A DNA stretch of 64,000 nucleotides, taken from positions 186,001-250,000 of the forward strand of contig JAMZAV010001457.1 in the NCBI GenBank assembly GCA_024449915.1. The letters are read 5' to 3'. The notes below the pieces were generated by a model. It did no database searches, was not told where the DNA came from, and was given only the letters and a program-made list of their open reading frames with translations. Made by a program: the position numbers and the translations under genes. The stretch comes from Sweltsa coloradensis. Lineage: Eukaryota > Arthropoda > Insecta > Plecoptera > Chloroperlidae. Shown here in pieces: positions 48,061 through 60,184 of the stretch; position 1 is the first letter of the stretch; each line of letters begins with the position of its first letter.

Positions 48061-51000
48061 TTGATGCGATCGTTAGCCCCATCCATGTCGGGAAATGGGA
48101 GGATTGCAATTATGTCAGAAATAGTCATAATGGATACACCAACAATCAAAACACATCGAGCATGCACTGACTTGTCTTTGACAGCATATAATTCAATCAA
48201 GAGAGGAAATATTAATTGGGTTTGCTGGCAATGCACTATGCCAAATATGGATGATTCTTATTTCGATAATTCAGCTACTGCAATCTTGGACAACTCCAGC
48301 GGGAATGTGCCATTGAAAAATGTGGGAGGGAAACTGACCTGTCTAAGTTTCAATGCACGAAGTCTAAAGAATACTAAAAGGCAACCTGACATAGCAGCAT
48401 GGCTAGATACTCACAATCCAGACATTATGACCATTTGTGAAACCTGGTTGAATGATAGTGTGGGTAACGGTGAAATTCTCCCAAATGGTTATATAATATG
48501 CAGGAAAGACAGGGTTGTTGGGGGTGGAGGAGGTGTTTTGGTGGCAGCTCGGCCGGAGTTGAAGCCAACTCGCATGTCTTGTTTTGAAACAACGGCTGAA
48601 GTAGTCTGGGTTCAAGTTACAATCGATAATTCTAACGTCTTAATAGGATCAGCATACAGACCGCCAAAAGCATCCACACATGTTAATGAAGAACTATTAA
48701 CGTCTTTGAAGCTAGTTCAAGACCACCAACATGAATACTCTGCAATTCTACTATTAGGAGACTTCAACATCGCTGTTAAATGGAATTATACTCCTCCAAC
48801 AGCTGAAATAATCTTGCGGAATCGTTTCTATCTTCTTTTTATGACCTATTTCTTCAACAGTTGTGACAGAACCAACCCGTGTAACAGTGGCAAAAGAGTC
48901 AATTCTTGACCTCGTGTTGTGTAATAATCCTAATTTAATTGACAAGTACAGACAATCCCTGGAATTAGTGATCATCTGGCAGTAAAAGTTGAACTGTCGC
49001 ACAAAAAAAGTCATTACCAAAATGTTATCTAAGAAGAGCTTTAATTACAAAAGAGCAAATTGGGACCTTCTTAACGAACTAATAGCTGAACGGATGCCAA
49101 CTTACTTTAACAATGATATAGAAACTTCTTGGCTCTTGGCAGGAATGGAAGAGAGTCTTCTGGGATTGTGTAAATGATACTATACCTACTTGTACATTCA
49201 ATGGAAGGCAACGGGTTTCCGTGGATTAGCAAGAGTATTGTTAGAAACCTGAAAACACGGGATAAATTGCATAAAACATGGAAGAAAAGTGGTAATGATC
49301 AAGACTGGCACAACTATACCATACACAGGAACAAAGTTAAGATTGAAATTCGCAATGCCCACAATAAATACATTTGGAATTTATCCACATCTAATTCTAA
49401 ACAATTATGGAAATATATACCTTCTAAAAATGGATCTTCAGCTCCTCTCCATTTTAAAGTCCATGGCGTGCTTGAATCGAACCTAAAAAGTTATCTGAAG
49501 CATTTAATAATAATTTCAAATTGAATTTTACTCCCGCTTCTGATGGTGCAACTGAATCACCAGATATTTACCAAAATACTGTGCCGCTAGAAACACCTCG
49601 AATCATACACAGTACAGTGAGAAGGCACTTAAAATGCCTTAGAGTTGATTCAGCTACAGGCCCAGATGGTATTCCTCCAATGATACTTAGAATGTGTGCG
49701 GCATCTGTGTCACCATCTTATGCAATATATTTAACCTATCTCTTTACTTGGGGAAAGTCCCTTCAGACTGGCGTGTAGCAAATGTAATACCGATTTTTAA
49801 AACTGGCAAGAAAGAAGACATTATAAACTACAGGCCGATATCATTAACATCAGTTGTTTGTAAAACTTTGGAACGTATCATTTCTCGAGAAGTTTTAAAA
49901 CACATCACAAGTGCTAAAATCCTTAATGAAAACCAGCATGGATTTGTTCCAGGTCGACTCTTGCTCAACTCTTCTTACCAAGGGTATTGATAACTGGCAG
50001 TATGCTCTTGAAGATCCAAAGTGCAAGCAAGTAGATGCAGTGATGCTAGATTGGTCAAAAGCATTTGACCAGATTCCGCATAATATTCTACTTAAAAAAT
50101 TGTATTACTACTATGGCATAATATGTGGTTCATTACATTCTTGGTTGGAACATTTCCTTAAATGTAGAACACAAAAAGTAACCTTCCAAGGAGCGGAATC
50201 ATCCTCAGTAACTGTGACTTCCGGAGTACCTCAAGGTTCTGTGTTGGGCCCGTTGCTTTTTGACATATTTATGATGGATTTACCCCAAAGCGTTTCCTCA
50301 GAAATAAGCCAATTTGCTGATGACTGCACGATCTATAGGAAAATATTTACGAAAGATGACACTGATGCACTCCAGACCGATTTGGACAATATAAACACTT
50401 GGCCTGTTGAAAATGGAATGAAGCTGAACCCTTTAAAGAGTGTATTCATCAGATTCTCTAGATCTAAGAACCCATTGCGTTGCAGTTACCAAATAAACGG
50501 TTTGCCAATACTGGAAAAGAATGGTGTCAAGTTATTGGGTATCACAATAACTAGTGATCTAAAATGGAATACGCATACTGAAATAGTAAGAGCTAAAGCC
50601 TCCAGACAACTCTATTTTATAGCAAGAAACCTTCATCATGCTCACGTCAGTATTAAACGGGCTGTACACTTTGGTGAGACCTCATCTCCTTTACACCTGT
50701 CCAGCATGGGACCCCACATCAGATATTAACAAAACAAAAGTGGAGCGTGTACAAAGTCGAACAACGCGCATTAAAGCTGCAAAGACAAAATTTCAAAGTG
50801 AGAGTGCTACTGCAAGACGTACATCTATAAACATGCCATTGCTTGAAAGTTACAGGAAAAAAGTAGAACTGCAATTTCTATGGGGAATGTTACACGTGAT
50901 CTGGACCCATACGCAAGATTGCAAGTCTGTAGTCGAGGAGCAGAACTTGGTAGAGGATTAATTCTCAAGCCTCCATTTGCAAGAACAACAGCTTACCAAA

Positions 51001-51375
51001 ATGGCTTCTACTACAGGACTTGTAATGAATGGAATGCTCTTCCTTTGGAGTTAAGGGAGATTTGCTCATTAGACTCTTTTAAATCTGCCCTAAGCACACA
51101 TGTTTTTGCTTTACAAAGTTGATTCTGCAGTTTCTTTCAACTGATTCATTTTTATAATAATTCATTGAAGTGTATATGTATGTACTTATTTTCATATTTT
51201 ATAGGTTTACTAATGATTGTAATAATGTTGTTATCTTTTATTATATTTATTGTTATAAGGTTGGCAGTCACCAAGTGTGTTTGGAGCTCTGCTCTTTTCT
51301 GCCATCCTCGTGATACATTTAAACAATGAATGTGTTACGGAACAAATAATAAATAAATAATAAATAAATAAATAA
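48061..51375 (+). mobile_element. CR1/Jockey-group LINE: endonuclease and reverse transcriptase, frameshifted
   Basis: Order on the plus strand: a PHD-like remnant (HRAC...WVCWQC, about 48152-48237). Then an apurinic-type endonuclease with NARSLK, CETWLND, AYRPP, GDFN (to 48780) and, in another frame, SDHLAV (about 48976). Then reverse transcriptase with DSATGPDGIP (49650), VIPIFKTGKK, NYRPISL, NENQHGFVPGR (49930), LDWSKAFD (50047), GVPQGSVLGPLL (50225), FADDCTIY (50310) and LLGITIT. Then a C-terminal LPLELREI...FKSALSTHVF ending at the TGA at 51121-51123. At least five frameshifts. The 3' end has an (AATA)n tail (51343-51375). Copy-out target-primed retrotransposition is the family mechanism; this copy is inactive as read. 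Confidence 0.9.
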
Positions 51376-51919
51376 AACTATTGCTATAAATAGCCTAGAT
51401 AATGATCATTGTTCACTGACTTGGTGCCCAATACACGATATTCAGGAACAACAATATCTTGTAGGCCTATGATGCACACAAATCGAAAAGTTTGTGCTTT
51501 TCTTTTTCCCGATTTAAATTGAGCTAAAGGTGGAACCAGATAAGCTGTCGGTCGCCGAGGGATCGCAGCACTGTCGTCCACGCACTATGGCCACAGGATC
51601 GGCAAAAAGTAGATAAAATAACGGTCTCTAAAACTGCTTTCGGAGAAAAACACGACTATTTTAAATCCAAGCCTTGCCCAATATAGGCCTATCCTAAAAA
51701 TAAAGTAGGGCCTATTTATGAAGTGTAGGCCTACGAATAAAATCAAGACATTTTGATGCTCCTAAACATTGACATCACATCTGGCGAGGTTGGCAACAGC
51801 TGGAACTTTGGACACACCATTACCATCAAGGAAAAAAAACACTTTCATAATCGTGATTACTTAAAAACATTATTTCGCTAAAATACTGACTCTGTGGGAC
51901 GAACTACTTTATTGAATAA

Positions 51920-51992
51920 ATCACATAAATCAACATTTTATAAGCTGTGAATAAAGTTTATTCACAGCTTATAAAATGTTGATTTATGTGAT
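51920..51992. repeat. Perfect 36-bp palindrome with 1-nt centre
   Basis: 51920-51955 and 51957-51992 are exact reverse complements around a single G at 51956. Neighbouring bases do not continue the symmetry. AT-rich arms; no gene association. Confidence 0.9.
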
Positions 51993-52299
51993 AACATATC
52001 ACGATAACATGACCAAATACAGTAGACCCTACCTAATGCCAGTTGTGTGTAAATTGTCAACGTTGGAGTCCATGCTCTCGCTTGACCTTGACGGCCGACA
52101 GCTTATCTGGTTCCACCTATAGAATGAATTGACCAACTGCCAATGTCCCCAATGCCAATGCCAATGTGTGCCGATGTGTGTGTATGTTTGTTCCCATTTA
52201 CCCCACAGATATTAATCCAGTGATAAATGGCTTGTTCCTCTTTACCTTACCCACCATTACCTTACCTTACATTATCTTACCACCATTGAGTGTAGATTT

Positions 52300-52516
52300 C
52301 ACAGTCCACAATGTTACAATTATTACAATGTATTAATTTATTTTATTTTCATAATTTTCTTAATTTACTTAATGTACATGATTACTCTGTAGTACTAGGA
52401 TTACATATACTTATCTGTAAGTTACCTTAGGCTATTCACCTTCTCCTCCGGGAGTCAAACATGTACAATGTGCCTGTCAAGATGAATAAAGTTATCTATC
52501 TATCTATCTATCTACC
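52300..52516 (+). mobile_element. Retroposon 3' end with (TATC)n tail
   Basis: AGATGAATAAAGTTATC runs into (TATC)n at 52492-52512. The AATAAAG plus short-repeat tail resembles LINE 3' ends. No coding part preserved. Confidence 0.45.
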
Positions 52517-53152
52517 TACGTTTTTCATGATTACCCTCATTGTGTGTTCCGCTTTACCATCAAAATTAACTTGTAGCCTAGGCCGAAGGGTAATGAGGAA
52601 CATCATTAAAATGCATAAATGTTAAAAAATAATGAAAATCATGATCATGTTGGCACAAGAAGTAGGCTAGGTAACTTTCTATGCATGCTGTTTTAATTTG
52701 TGTTACTGCATTAGCCTGTAAAATAATTGAAAGTAGTAAAAAGTGTAAAAACAATAGCATGATTTTTTTACAAGGTGACAAAAAAAATTATAAAAATACT
52801 GAACATTGGCCTAGAAGTAGCAATGCAAGTAGCCTAATTGTAATTGCCTGGCCATAAACATCAATGGAGCTAAACAGTCTAGGCCTACCTAGCCCTAAAG
52901 TAATTTTCATAATTTGGTTTTCAAACAGAAACAAGGGAATGCCACTGTTCCCGATTACCCTTTGTTCCCCATTACCCACATTAGCCTACCCCTAGGTAGG
53001 CCTAACGGAAGGCCTAGGCCTACCTAATTCATTAATTAGCTCTCTAGCTATAGGCCTAGGGGCTAGCTACCGGTACATCTACTCTCAATAGGCCCTGATC
53101 CAAGCAGTCACCTAGGGTAGGGCTAGCTAAGCCCCTAGCTAGTGCCTAGGTA

Positions 53153-54194
53153 GGGGAAGGTGGGGTGCGTTGTAACATATTTTAATTTTTAATTTTTTTA
53201 CAACTCTAGGCCTTGGCCTACCTACATTATTGTTAAACTATACTTTTTTGTCCTATTGTTACAAACATATTATATTTCCCCACCTACACTGATTTTGGGG
53301 ACTCATTCATATAGCCTATGCATGTATGGTGAGAAAAATACATATTTGTGGGACCACTACACGTGATACAATGCACCCCGTGCTTGGGGTGCGTTGTAAC
53401 AGGCTATGGGGTGCCTTGTAACATGTTAAGAAATAGTTGATAAGGACATGGGATACCCACTTTGTAGGTTATAAATAATTAGCATATACATTATTGATGA
53501 TAACTCTAGTCATATGTTATTTTAAAATTTCAGTGAAAGCCATGATCAATCAAGGTTAGACCAATTTATAAGTGGAAAAGTCAATATTAAAATTTAGCTG
53601 CATGGCTGGCCTCTCTGTGCCCCCTTTTTACCCTTTTTCCAAAGATAATTTCACAAAATGCTATAAAATCACAATCATGCCTTGAATAGGCCTACAGTTT
53701 TACAATGTAGCATAACAGTCCCTACAACTATCATAGGCCTATTACTGTCTGATACCATTATACAAGATTGTAACAATGCGCCCCATAGAGTAATGTTACA
53801 AGGCACTCCGCACTGTCAATATTTAGAAAGTAATTTATTTTCAGCACATGGTAAACAGTAAAAGTGAGGTTAGAAACTTGTTGCATCACAGATTAATGTA
53901 GCTTCACTTTAGAATAATTGCAAAAAGTCAGCTATTTATACAAAAAATTGTAAAAAGTTTTTAACTGGATTTTTATATTTCACTTTGAATCATCAAAAAC
54001 AATTTATTCATTCCTAAAACCAAAGTTTTCTTCCAATGACTCTTCTTTTAGGCCTATGTTGGGAGGTGCAGTACAAAATGGCCATTCTTCAGTGTCTTTC
54101 AAACTTGCACTGCTGCTGTTAGATGTCTGTGGAATGCTAAAGTTACAATGCGCCCCATGGTACAACCTAGGCCTAGGCCTACCCCACCTTCCCC
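53153..54194. mobile_element. TIR element with iterated GGGGTGCGTTGTAACA motif
   Basis: Ends TA|GGGGAAGGTGGGG and CCCCACCTTCCCC|TA. GGGGTGCGTTGTAACA or its complement recurs at 53162, 53367, 53386, 53408, 53769, 53794 and 54142. No transposase ORF. Confidence 0.8.
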
Positions 54195-54360
54195 TAGACT
54201 AGGCCTAGTCCATGTGCCTAGGCTGGGCAAGTGTTTAAACCAGGGAAAACTGTGAGGCGAGCGTAGAGCCTAGGCCTAATAAATTACTTCCATGAATAGC
54301 AATTGGAGTGTCTAGAGGACTTTGTGTAGGGCCTAGGCCTACGGACGGCCCGAGTCCAGG

Positions 54361-54522
54361 GAACTCTTTCGGTTGGTATGGACAGTTTTTGATCAGTAGG
54401 TACTTTAGATTTAAAATAGCGACGTTAAAGGTTTTGTAGGTACTTTAGATTTAAAATAGCGACGTTTAAAGGTTTTGTAGGTACACATAAAAAAAAACTG
54501 TCCATACCAACCGAAAGAGTAC
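54361..54522. mobile_element. Mutator-like miniature element
   Basis: Inverted ends GAACTCTTTCGGTTGGTATG and CCAACCGAAAGAGTAC, continuing into GGACAGTTTTT. Exact 10-bp target duplication CGAGTCCAGG (54351-54360, 54523-54532). Copy A at about 30050 has a single CGAGTCCAGG, the empty site. Contains a ~44-base tandem duplication (GTAGGTACTTTAGATTTAAA). Confidence 0.85.
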
Positions 54523-55629
54523 CGAGTCCAGGAGGTTAGGTTGCCCTAGCTAGGGCTTAGGCCACGGCTTAGGCCTAGGGATGCCTAGAAGCTACGGACT
54601 AGGACTGGTTAGCTAGGCTTACCTGATGAAAAGTTTATGCCCAAACAGCCCAACCACGTTCGCACGCACTGACTTTCACTTCAAAACGAAGATAACCTAG
54701 TACATCTCAATTTTTAAATTACTCAAAGCGAAATAGATGTTTGGTCAAAAACAAAATGCCGGTAAAGAACCCACAGCCAGTGGAATACAAAACGATCACG
54801 ATCTTATTAGCCCACTGCCATCTAAATCACTTAGGAAAATTAACGCGGTACATACAAACTTTCTGGGCTAATAATAAAATGTGTAATATTATGTATTTAA
54901 ATTTGTTAGCTAAAAAGACTAAACTCTCAAGTTGATCCTGTGAATTTTATTGTATTTACTTATGTTGACCCGGGGAATTGTAAAATGTCACGAACTTGCT
55001 CTATAAAACCACTTCCGATGTAGTTACTTGATTTACAATCATTACCCCTGTATTTTAAAACTTGGAATGTATCTACAGCTCAAGAGCAGCAAGTTAGGTA
55101 TACTGATTCGTGAGGTCCCGACGTACGGGATCGATTCCAGCCAGCGGCAATCCTGACAAATTTGTACGAGGTTTTCTTCTGTAATTATTACTAAAGCAAG
55201 GGATAGTCATCTTAAACAACCCTCGGACATTCCCTTACAACCTAGTTAGGCCTAACCTGATAGGGTCACACCGAGAAATCCCAATATGTACCCTAATACG
55301 GTCGTCCTAACAAGAAGAGAATCCAATATTCTACCCAGGGCCCAGACGGGGAAACAAGTTCCTAGTTCTTCATTAATCCATAGATTTTATACATGGTACA
55401 AAAATGGATATGCTAAATAAGTAGTATACCCTATAAAAGTAATGATAGTAATAAAATTGATATATGAATAAAAATTATAATGAAGTTATAATAATACATG
55501 AACACACAGATTGTTTCTTTACTAAAAAGAAGTAGGCTACATACTGGTAGTTAAAAAATTTAGAGTTCAGACCAGAATGAAATTTGCTGAAATTTGATAG
55601 CTAAATTAAAATTCAATTATTATTTTTGC

Positions 55630-55905
55630 CTGTGCAGAGAGGGGCTTCTTCAGCCATTCTTCTTTCTCTGACCTGCTCATATCATGGGGCAAAAAGTCAA
55701 TATAATTCTGAAGTGCGGCGCACCTGAAAAGGTGTGCTCTGTCTTGGGATTCGAAATTACATGATTTACAAGTGGCCGGTTCGGTGGTGATGTTAATCTG
55801 TTCAGATAGTGTTGCAGAAAGTCATGGCCAGTTGCAAGTCGGAACTTGGCTGTGGCAGTAAAAGATTTTAATTTTTTTAGCATTATTGTTATATTTTCCA
55901 TTGCA
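55630..55905 (-). pseudogene. RNase H-type LINE C-terminus relic (copy B)
   Basis: The minus strand reads TATAKFRLATGHDFLQHYLN, then in another frame CKSCNFESQDRAHLFRCAAL and SEKEEWL. This aligns with ATAHFRLVTGHDVLQHHLHR and CKLCNLEDQDRAHLFRCAAL of the LINE at 62251-63536. Same family, one frameshift visible, no RNase H domain left. Confidence 0.75.
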
Positions 55906-56187
55906 ATATTTAAAAAAATTACGGAAATTTTTGATTTTTGATTGAAAGCAACGTTTCATGTTCAAATGTAAATTATAAGTACATAATTATTTTAAATAAG
56001 ATTTTTTACCCCAAATTTTTAGTTTATTATGGATTATGTGTATCTCAAATAACAGCAATAATGGAAATATACGTATTTTATATTTTCAATCTTCTCTTAA
56101 AAAGGTACGATTCGTCTTATGAAATGAGAAAATAAACATTTGTACATCAAATTGAAAAATTACTTCACATTTTTTTATTATTGCCTC

Positions 56188-56395
56188 CATTATAATGGAC
56201 ACCTGGTCTGAATGGGTTAACACACAGTTTTGTGAATAATGTTAAGGTATTTACAACTTAGGCAGAAAAGTATTCGTGGAGTGAGTAGAAGCTCTTGGAC
56301 GTGAGGAAGTGTTTCAACTGAGATTTGTAGGAGGCCACAGATGGGGACGTTTTCATGTTGTTGGGGAGATTATTAAATGACAAGAGCTCAAGTGC
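56188..56395 (-). pseudogene. LINE reverse-transcriptase C-terminus relic (copy B)
   Basis: The minus strand gives ELLSFNNLPNNMKTSPSVAS followed by YKSQLKHFLTSKSFYSLHEYF and a stop. The LP-N-(sF)KSxLKxFL-FYS-EYF pattern is the usual end of the ORF2 protein in several non-LTR clades. It is a different lineage from the RNase H element just downstream of it. Confidence 0.65.
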
Positions 56396-57000
56396 AACTT
56401 ATGCAAACTATTATATTTTATTTACTAATCCTTCCTTTATGTGAAGTAGTAGAAGGATACTTTTAAAATGTTTGCTATTTTCACAATACATACAAACTAC
56501 AATATGGTAAAAATAAAATATTAAGCTAAACCATATTAAAAACATTAAAACAGCACTTGCACCAAAGTTATAAATACAATAATTCAACCTGAAGTGGTTC
56601 TTACAAGTTAATTTAATATTATAATAAATCACTAGTAAAACTCTAGTAATAAAACGAGCCAAGAAAGAAACCAGCAGAACGTGCAAGGAAACGATCAAGG
56701 CTGGAGAAACATTGTTACATGTGGGATGAATTTGCTACTTTAATAGGAAATGATATAGCAAACAATTCAAAGAAACAAGTGAAATCTCTAAAAACATGTG
56801 GCCCAGGCCGAAGTATGTCATCAGCAAGCAAGAACGTTACTGTGGGATGAAGGTTTTCCATGTAAATGTAAGCTGTACATTATAAGTTGAACTATTTGCC
56901 AATACTTACATATTATGGTGAAGTGATCTGGACTTTAGGAGCGAGGGACCCGAGTAATATACAAGCCGCAGAGATGTAATTCACAAGGAGCAAAGAGAGA

Positions 57001-57200
57001 ATATCAAAGCTTGACGAAGTCAGAAGTAAAGAATGTAAGAAAGAAAGTAGGAGTTGACAAGGTTTTGTTCAAACTTGGAAGAGAAAGGGTGAGATGGTTT
57101 TGACATGTGAGAAGAATGGACAAACAAAGAATACTAAGAGCAGAATTTGAACGAGGAGATATGAGTATTAGAAGACATAGAAGAGCAAGGTAATAGCTAT
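57001..57200 (+). pseudogene. LINE C-terminus relic of RWFxHVRRMD type (copy B)
   Basis: The plus strand reads SEVKNVRKKVGVDKV, a stop replacing Gly in RWF-HVRRMDKQRILRAEF, then RRHRRAR. This pattern follows the reverse transcriptase in RTE/L1-like ORF2 proteins. Confidence 0.65.
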
Positions 57201-60184
57201 TTGATAGATATTGTTTTACCAAAGAAGTCACAATGTATGATTCATTAAGTGTGGGTCTATCTATTATTCATAGTTCAAACTTATAAATTAGCGTTGTGAT
57301 ACAAGGTTGTAAATAATACAGTAAAATGTACGGTATAAAAACTACATGAAAAGCAATAGTTTAGTTGCGTCATGTTGAAAGTGATCTTTGTCATCGGACT
57401 GTGGTTGACTCAGTACATCTCCGTGCTATCTTAACGTGGCCGTGTTGTTCCTCGCGTCTTGCAAGACTAGGAGGATCGGTGAAGCTCTCCTCACGCGGCT
57501 CCACCGAGGAATGGGGGCGCAAGTGCTGCTTCACGCGGGAACTACCGCCGGGGTTTGAAGTGTAACTTGAATTGAACATTAGTTCGTCAGAACAATCCAT
57601 TGTAGACCAGAAACCAGATCCTGTGGATTTTTTTTCGCTTGCCCCACTTAACATCTCAAATCTGACTTGACCAAGTGTAAGTATGCACCTTATGAAACAG
57701 TCCCTGGTAGTATGCACCTTTGAAATCCCTGTGTTAGGGCCTATATATATTTTTTGAATGTGTGATCATTGAAATGCTTGCTCACTACTATCTTCAAATG
57801 AACATAACTCAGAACTCAGTTAACCTTTTGAAAAGTATGCCCATATATATACGTGCGCGCCCGAGCGCCCTGCCAGAGTATTCCCGTATATGTACGTTTC
57901 AATGTTTTTGGGTTGCACAGTAATTCAAGGCATGGGTGCATCGAGCTCGAGCTCGGCCATGCAGTAGTGCTACCTATTGACAACATCTTGAACTATTTGG
58001 TGAAACATTTGGACGAGATTTGATCTATTTTTAGCATGTTGTTGTGAATACGTGCGTTGCCGGTGCGTGTGAAGGCAGGCCTAGTGCGTGCTAGTAGGTA
58101 GCAACAAGTGTTATCGGTAGCTATGGCGAGGCGCGTAGATATGAATGTAGACAAAATCTCGGAAATTATTATGGATATTGTGTGCAAATAAACATTTACT
58201 ACGCAAGAAAATATTGGTTATTAATCTCAATAAGACTTTTTCCCCTGGATTCTAAAATACGGGAAAAAACTCACTTTAGGGGTGGCAAACCCCAATTTTG
58301 AACTCACTTTTCAAAAGGTTAAAGGGGCTAAAAACCCCAAAAATTATTTTTTACCACGTAGCACAATACTACACTAAAATGACTGTTTAAGAAATTATAT
58401 ATTGCAACTGTGATTTAACACGAATTTTAGAATTTTTTCGATCAAGAAATTTGCGAAAATTGGTGTTTTGGGAAATTTCTTAAATCGGCTTTAACCTGCT
58501 TCTTTTTTGGTCCACATAGATACTAGACCATAGTACCAATCTAAAATGCCCTTTATAACATCGTGTCTTGAAACTGTGCCCAAATATTCCCTCAAACACG
58601 CAAAAATATGCACTCCAAAATCACACCCCATCTTGGTAATGTGCATATTTTGACCAAACTACTTACCCAAATTACAAAACAAAATATAGAGAATTTACAG
58701 GAAGGGCTGTAGAGTACGTCAATAATGGCCAATATTTTTTTGGATCAAAATCCTCCAAGGTCACGGGGCATAAAGATCGTCCCCATGTTATTTCATATGG
58801 GAGATTTTTGCCGATGGGACCTAGCTCGAAAAATGTCATGTTTGACAATTTTTGGGGAGGTCATGGTGGCCCCAATAATTTTTCTGTTAATTGCTTAATT
58901 CATTACTAGTTAGCCTGAATGAAATATATTTTTGAGTTTAGCGGTTAAATACCCCTTAATCATTTTTTTTAAAAATACCGATTTGTAGGTAACTGTATGC
59001 TTTTTCTATTATATACAATCAATTTTTATGAACATATGAATTTATTGTTAAAAATGTAGAAATGGCAAAAATAGTGTAAATAATTTCAGTAAAATGTGAT
59101 TCAAGCATAAATTCAACATATTTGTTTGGTTGCCAGCGAGAAGTTTTTATACTTGATGATGATTTTAAAAATATATTCATGAACTAATACTAAACTAATA
59201 AAATGTATAGATTTTATTGTGTTTTTTAAGATAAGCGTTGAAGGATGAGCATTTCAGTGGATTAAGCACTATTTAACAATGTTTTAATCCAACTTCATTT
59301 TGTCATTGTTAGCAAAGAATTATATTTTGAAAGTAATTTTAACCAACAATACAAGCAAATGGTAAAATAGAATGATACTAACATTGAGTTTTGAAGATAT
59401 TTTTCATAATAGTCAATTTTACAGGATTTTCAGTTTCAAAAGTGGAAAAGAGGGAAAGTGCAATAATTGTCCTGTGATAAATTTATTTGGTTGCACTTAA
59501 ATTCTCTGAAAGTCTAATAATAGAGATTTTGATGGTTCTCTGAATTTTTCAACCAATTTACAGCTATCTTTTGTCCCAGAAAGCAAAAAACAAACTCAAA
59601 ACTGTACAAATAATAGAAAAATATCTTAAAATTGATATTTGGTGATACATTTATATTGTTTGCAATAAATAACCTGTCATGATCTAGTTTTTATATACTG
59701 TACTTTAGTGTTTTGTCTTTGATAGTATTGTAGTGATTATCTCGCAAGTATGTTCCATTATTTTTCTAATTGTATTTGTATTTGTATTTATTTTCGTAAA
59801 GCTGACCCCTTGCACAGTGTGTTTGGGGTATTTTACATGTCAGTAACTTAAAATTAACTTAGTATAGATTGGAGAAGGGTTGACAGGTTGGGAAAGCATA
59901 GAGAACATAAAGCCCAGCCTGAAGGGCTGGGGGCAACAAAACTTTTCACCTGCTGATGACAACTGCAGCTAATTTAAAGTTGTTTGTTACCTTAATCCAC
60001 GACGCGTTTCGTCCTTCTGGGACTCTTCAGGCGGATGGTGGCCACTAAAAATCAGCTAGCTACATGCAAACAAAACTCACAACACATAACCAAACCTGTG
60101 GTAGGGCTACGCAAGAAGTTAAGTTCTGGCATGCATGTTGTCATCATCAGCAAGGTTACTACACACACCATTCATACTGAGCCA

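Larger units (their letters stand above)
46957..52992. mobile_element. TIR element with iterated GGGTAATNNGGAACA motif, interrupted by LINE and SINE
   Basis: Ends TA|GGGGTAATGTGGG and CTACCCC|TA, the left end matching that of 21607-22996. GGGTAATGGGGAACA or its complement TGTTCCCCATTACCC, with small changes, recurs at 47166, 47190, 47245, 52188, 52233, 52588, 52946 and 52963, and weakly at 47329, 47531 and 52530. The copies lie only outside the inserted SINE (47604-47940) and LINE (48061-51375), so the native element was about 2 kb. Confidence 0.7.
54222..57400 (+). repeat. Segmental duplication, copy B (pairs with 29936-34310)
   Basis: See copy A. Here many single bases missing in copy A are present (for example AGAACCCACAGCC at about 54768 versus AGAACCACAGCC at about 30292). 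Confidence 0.85.
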
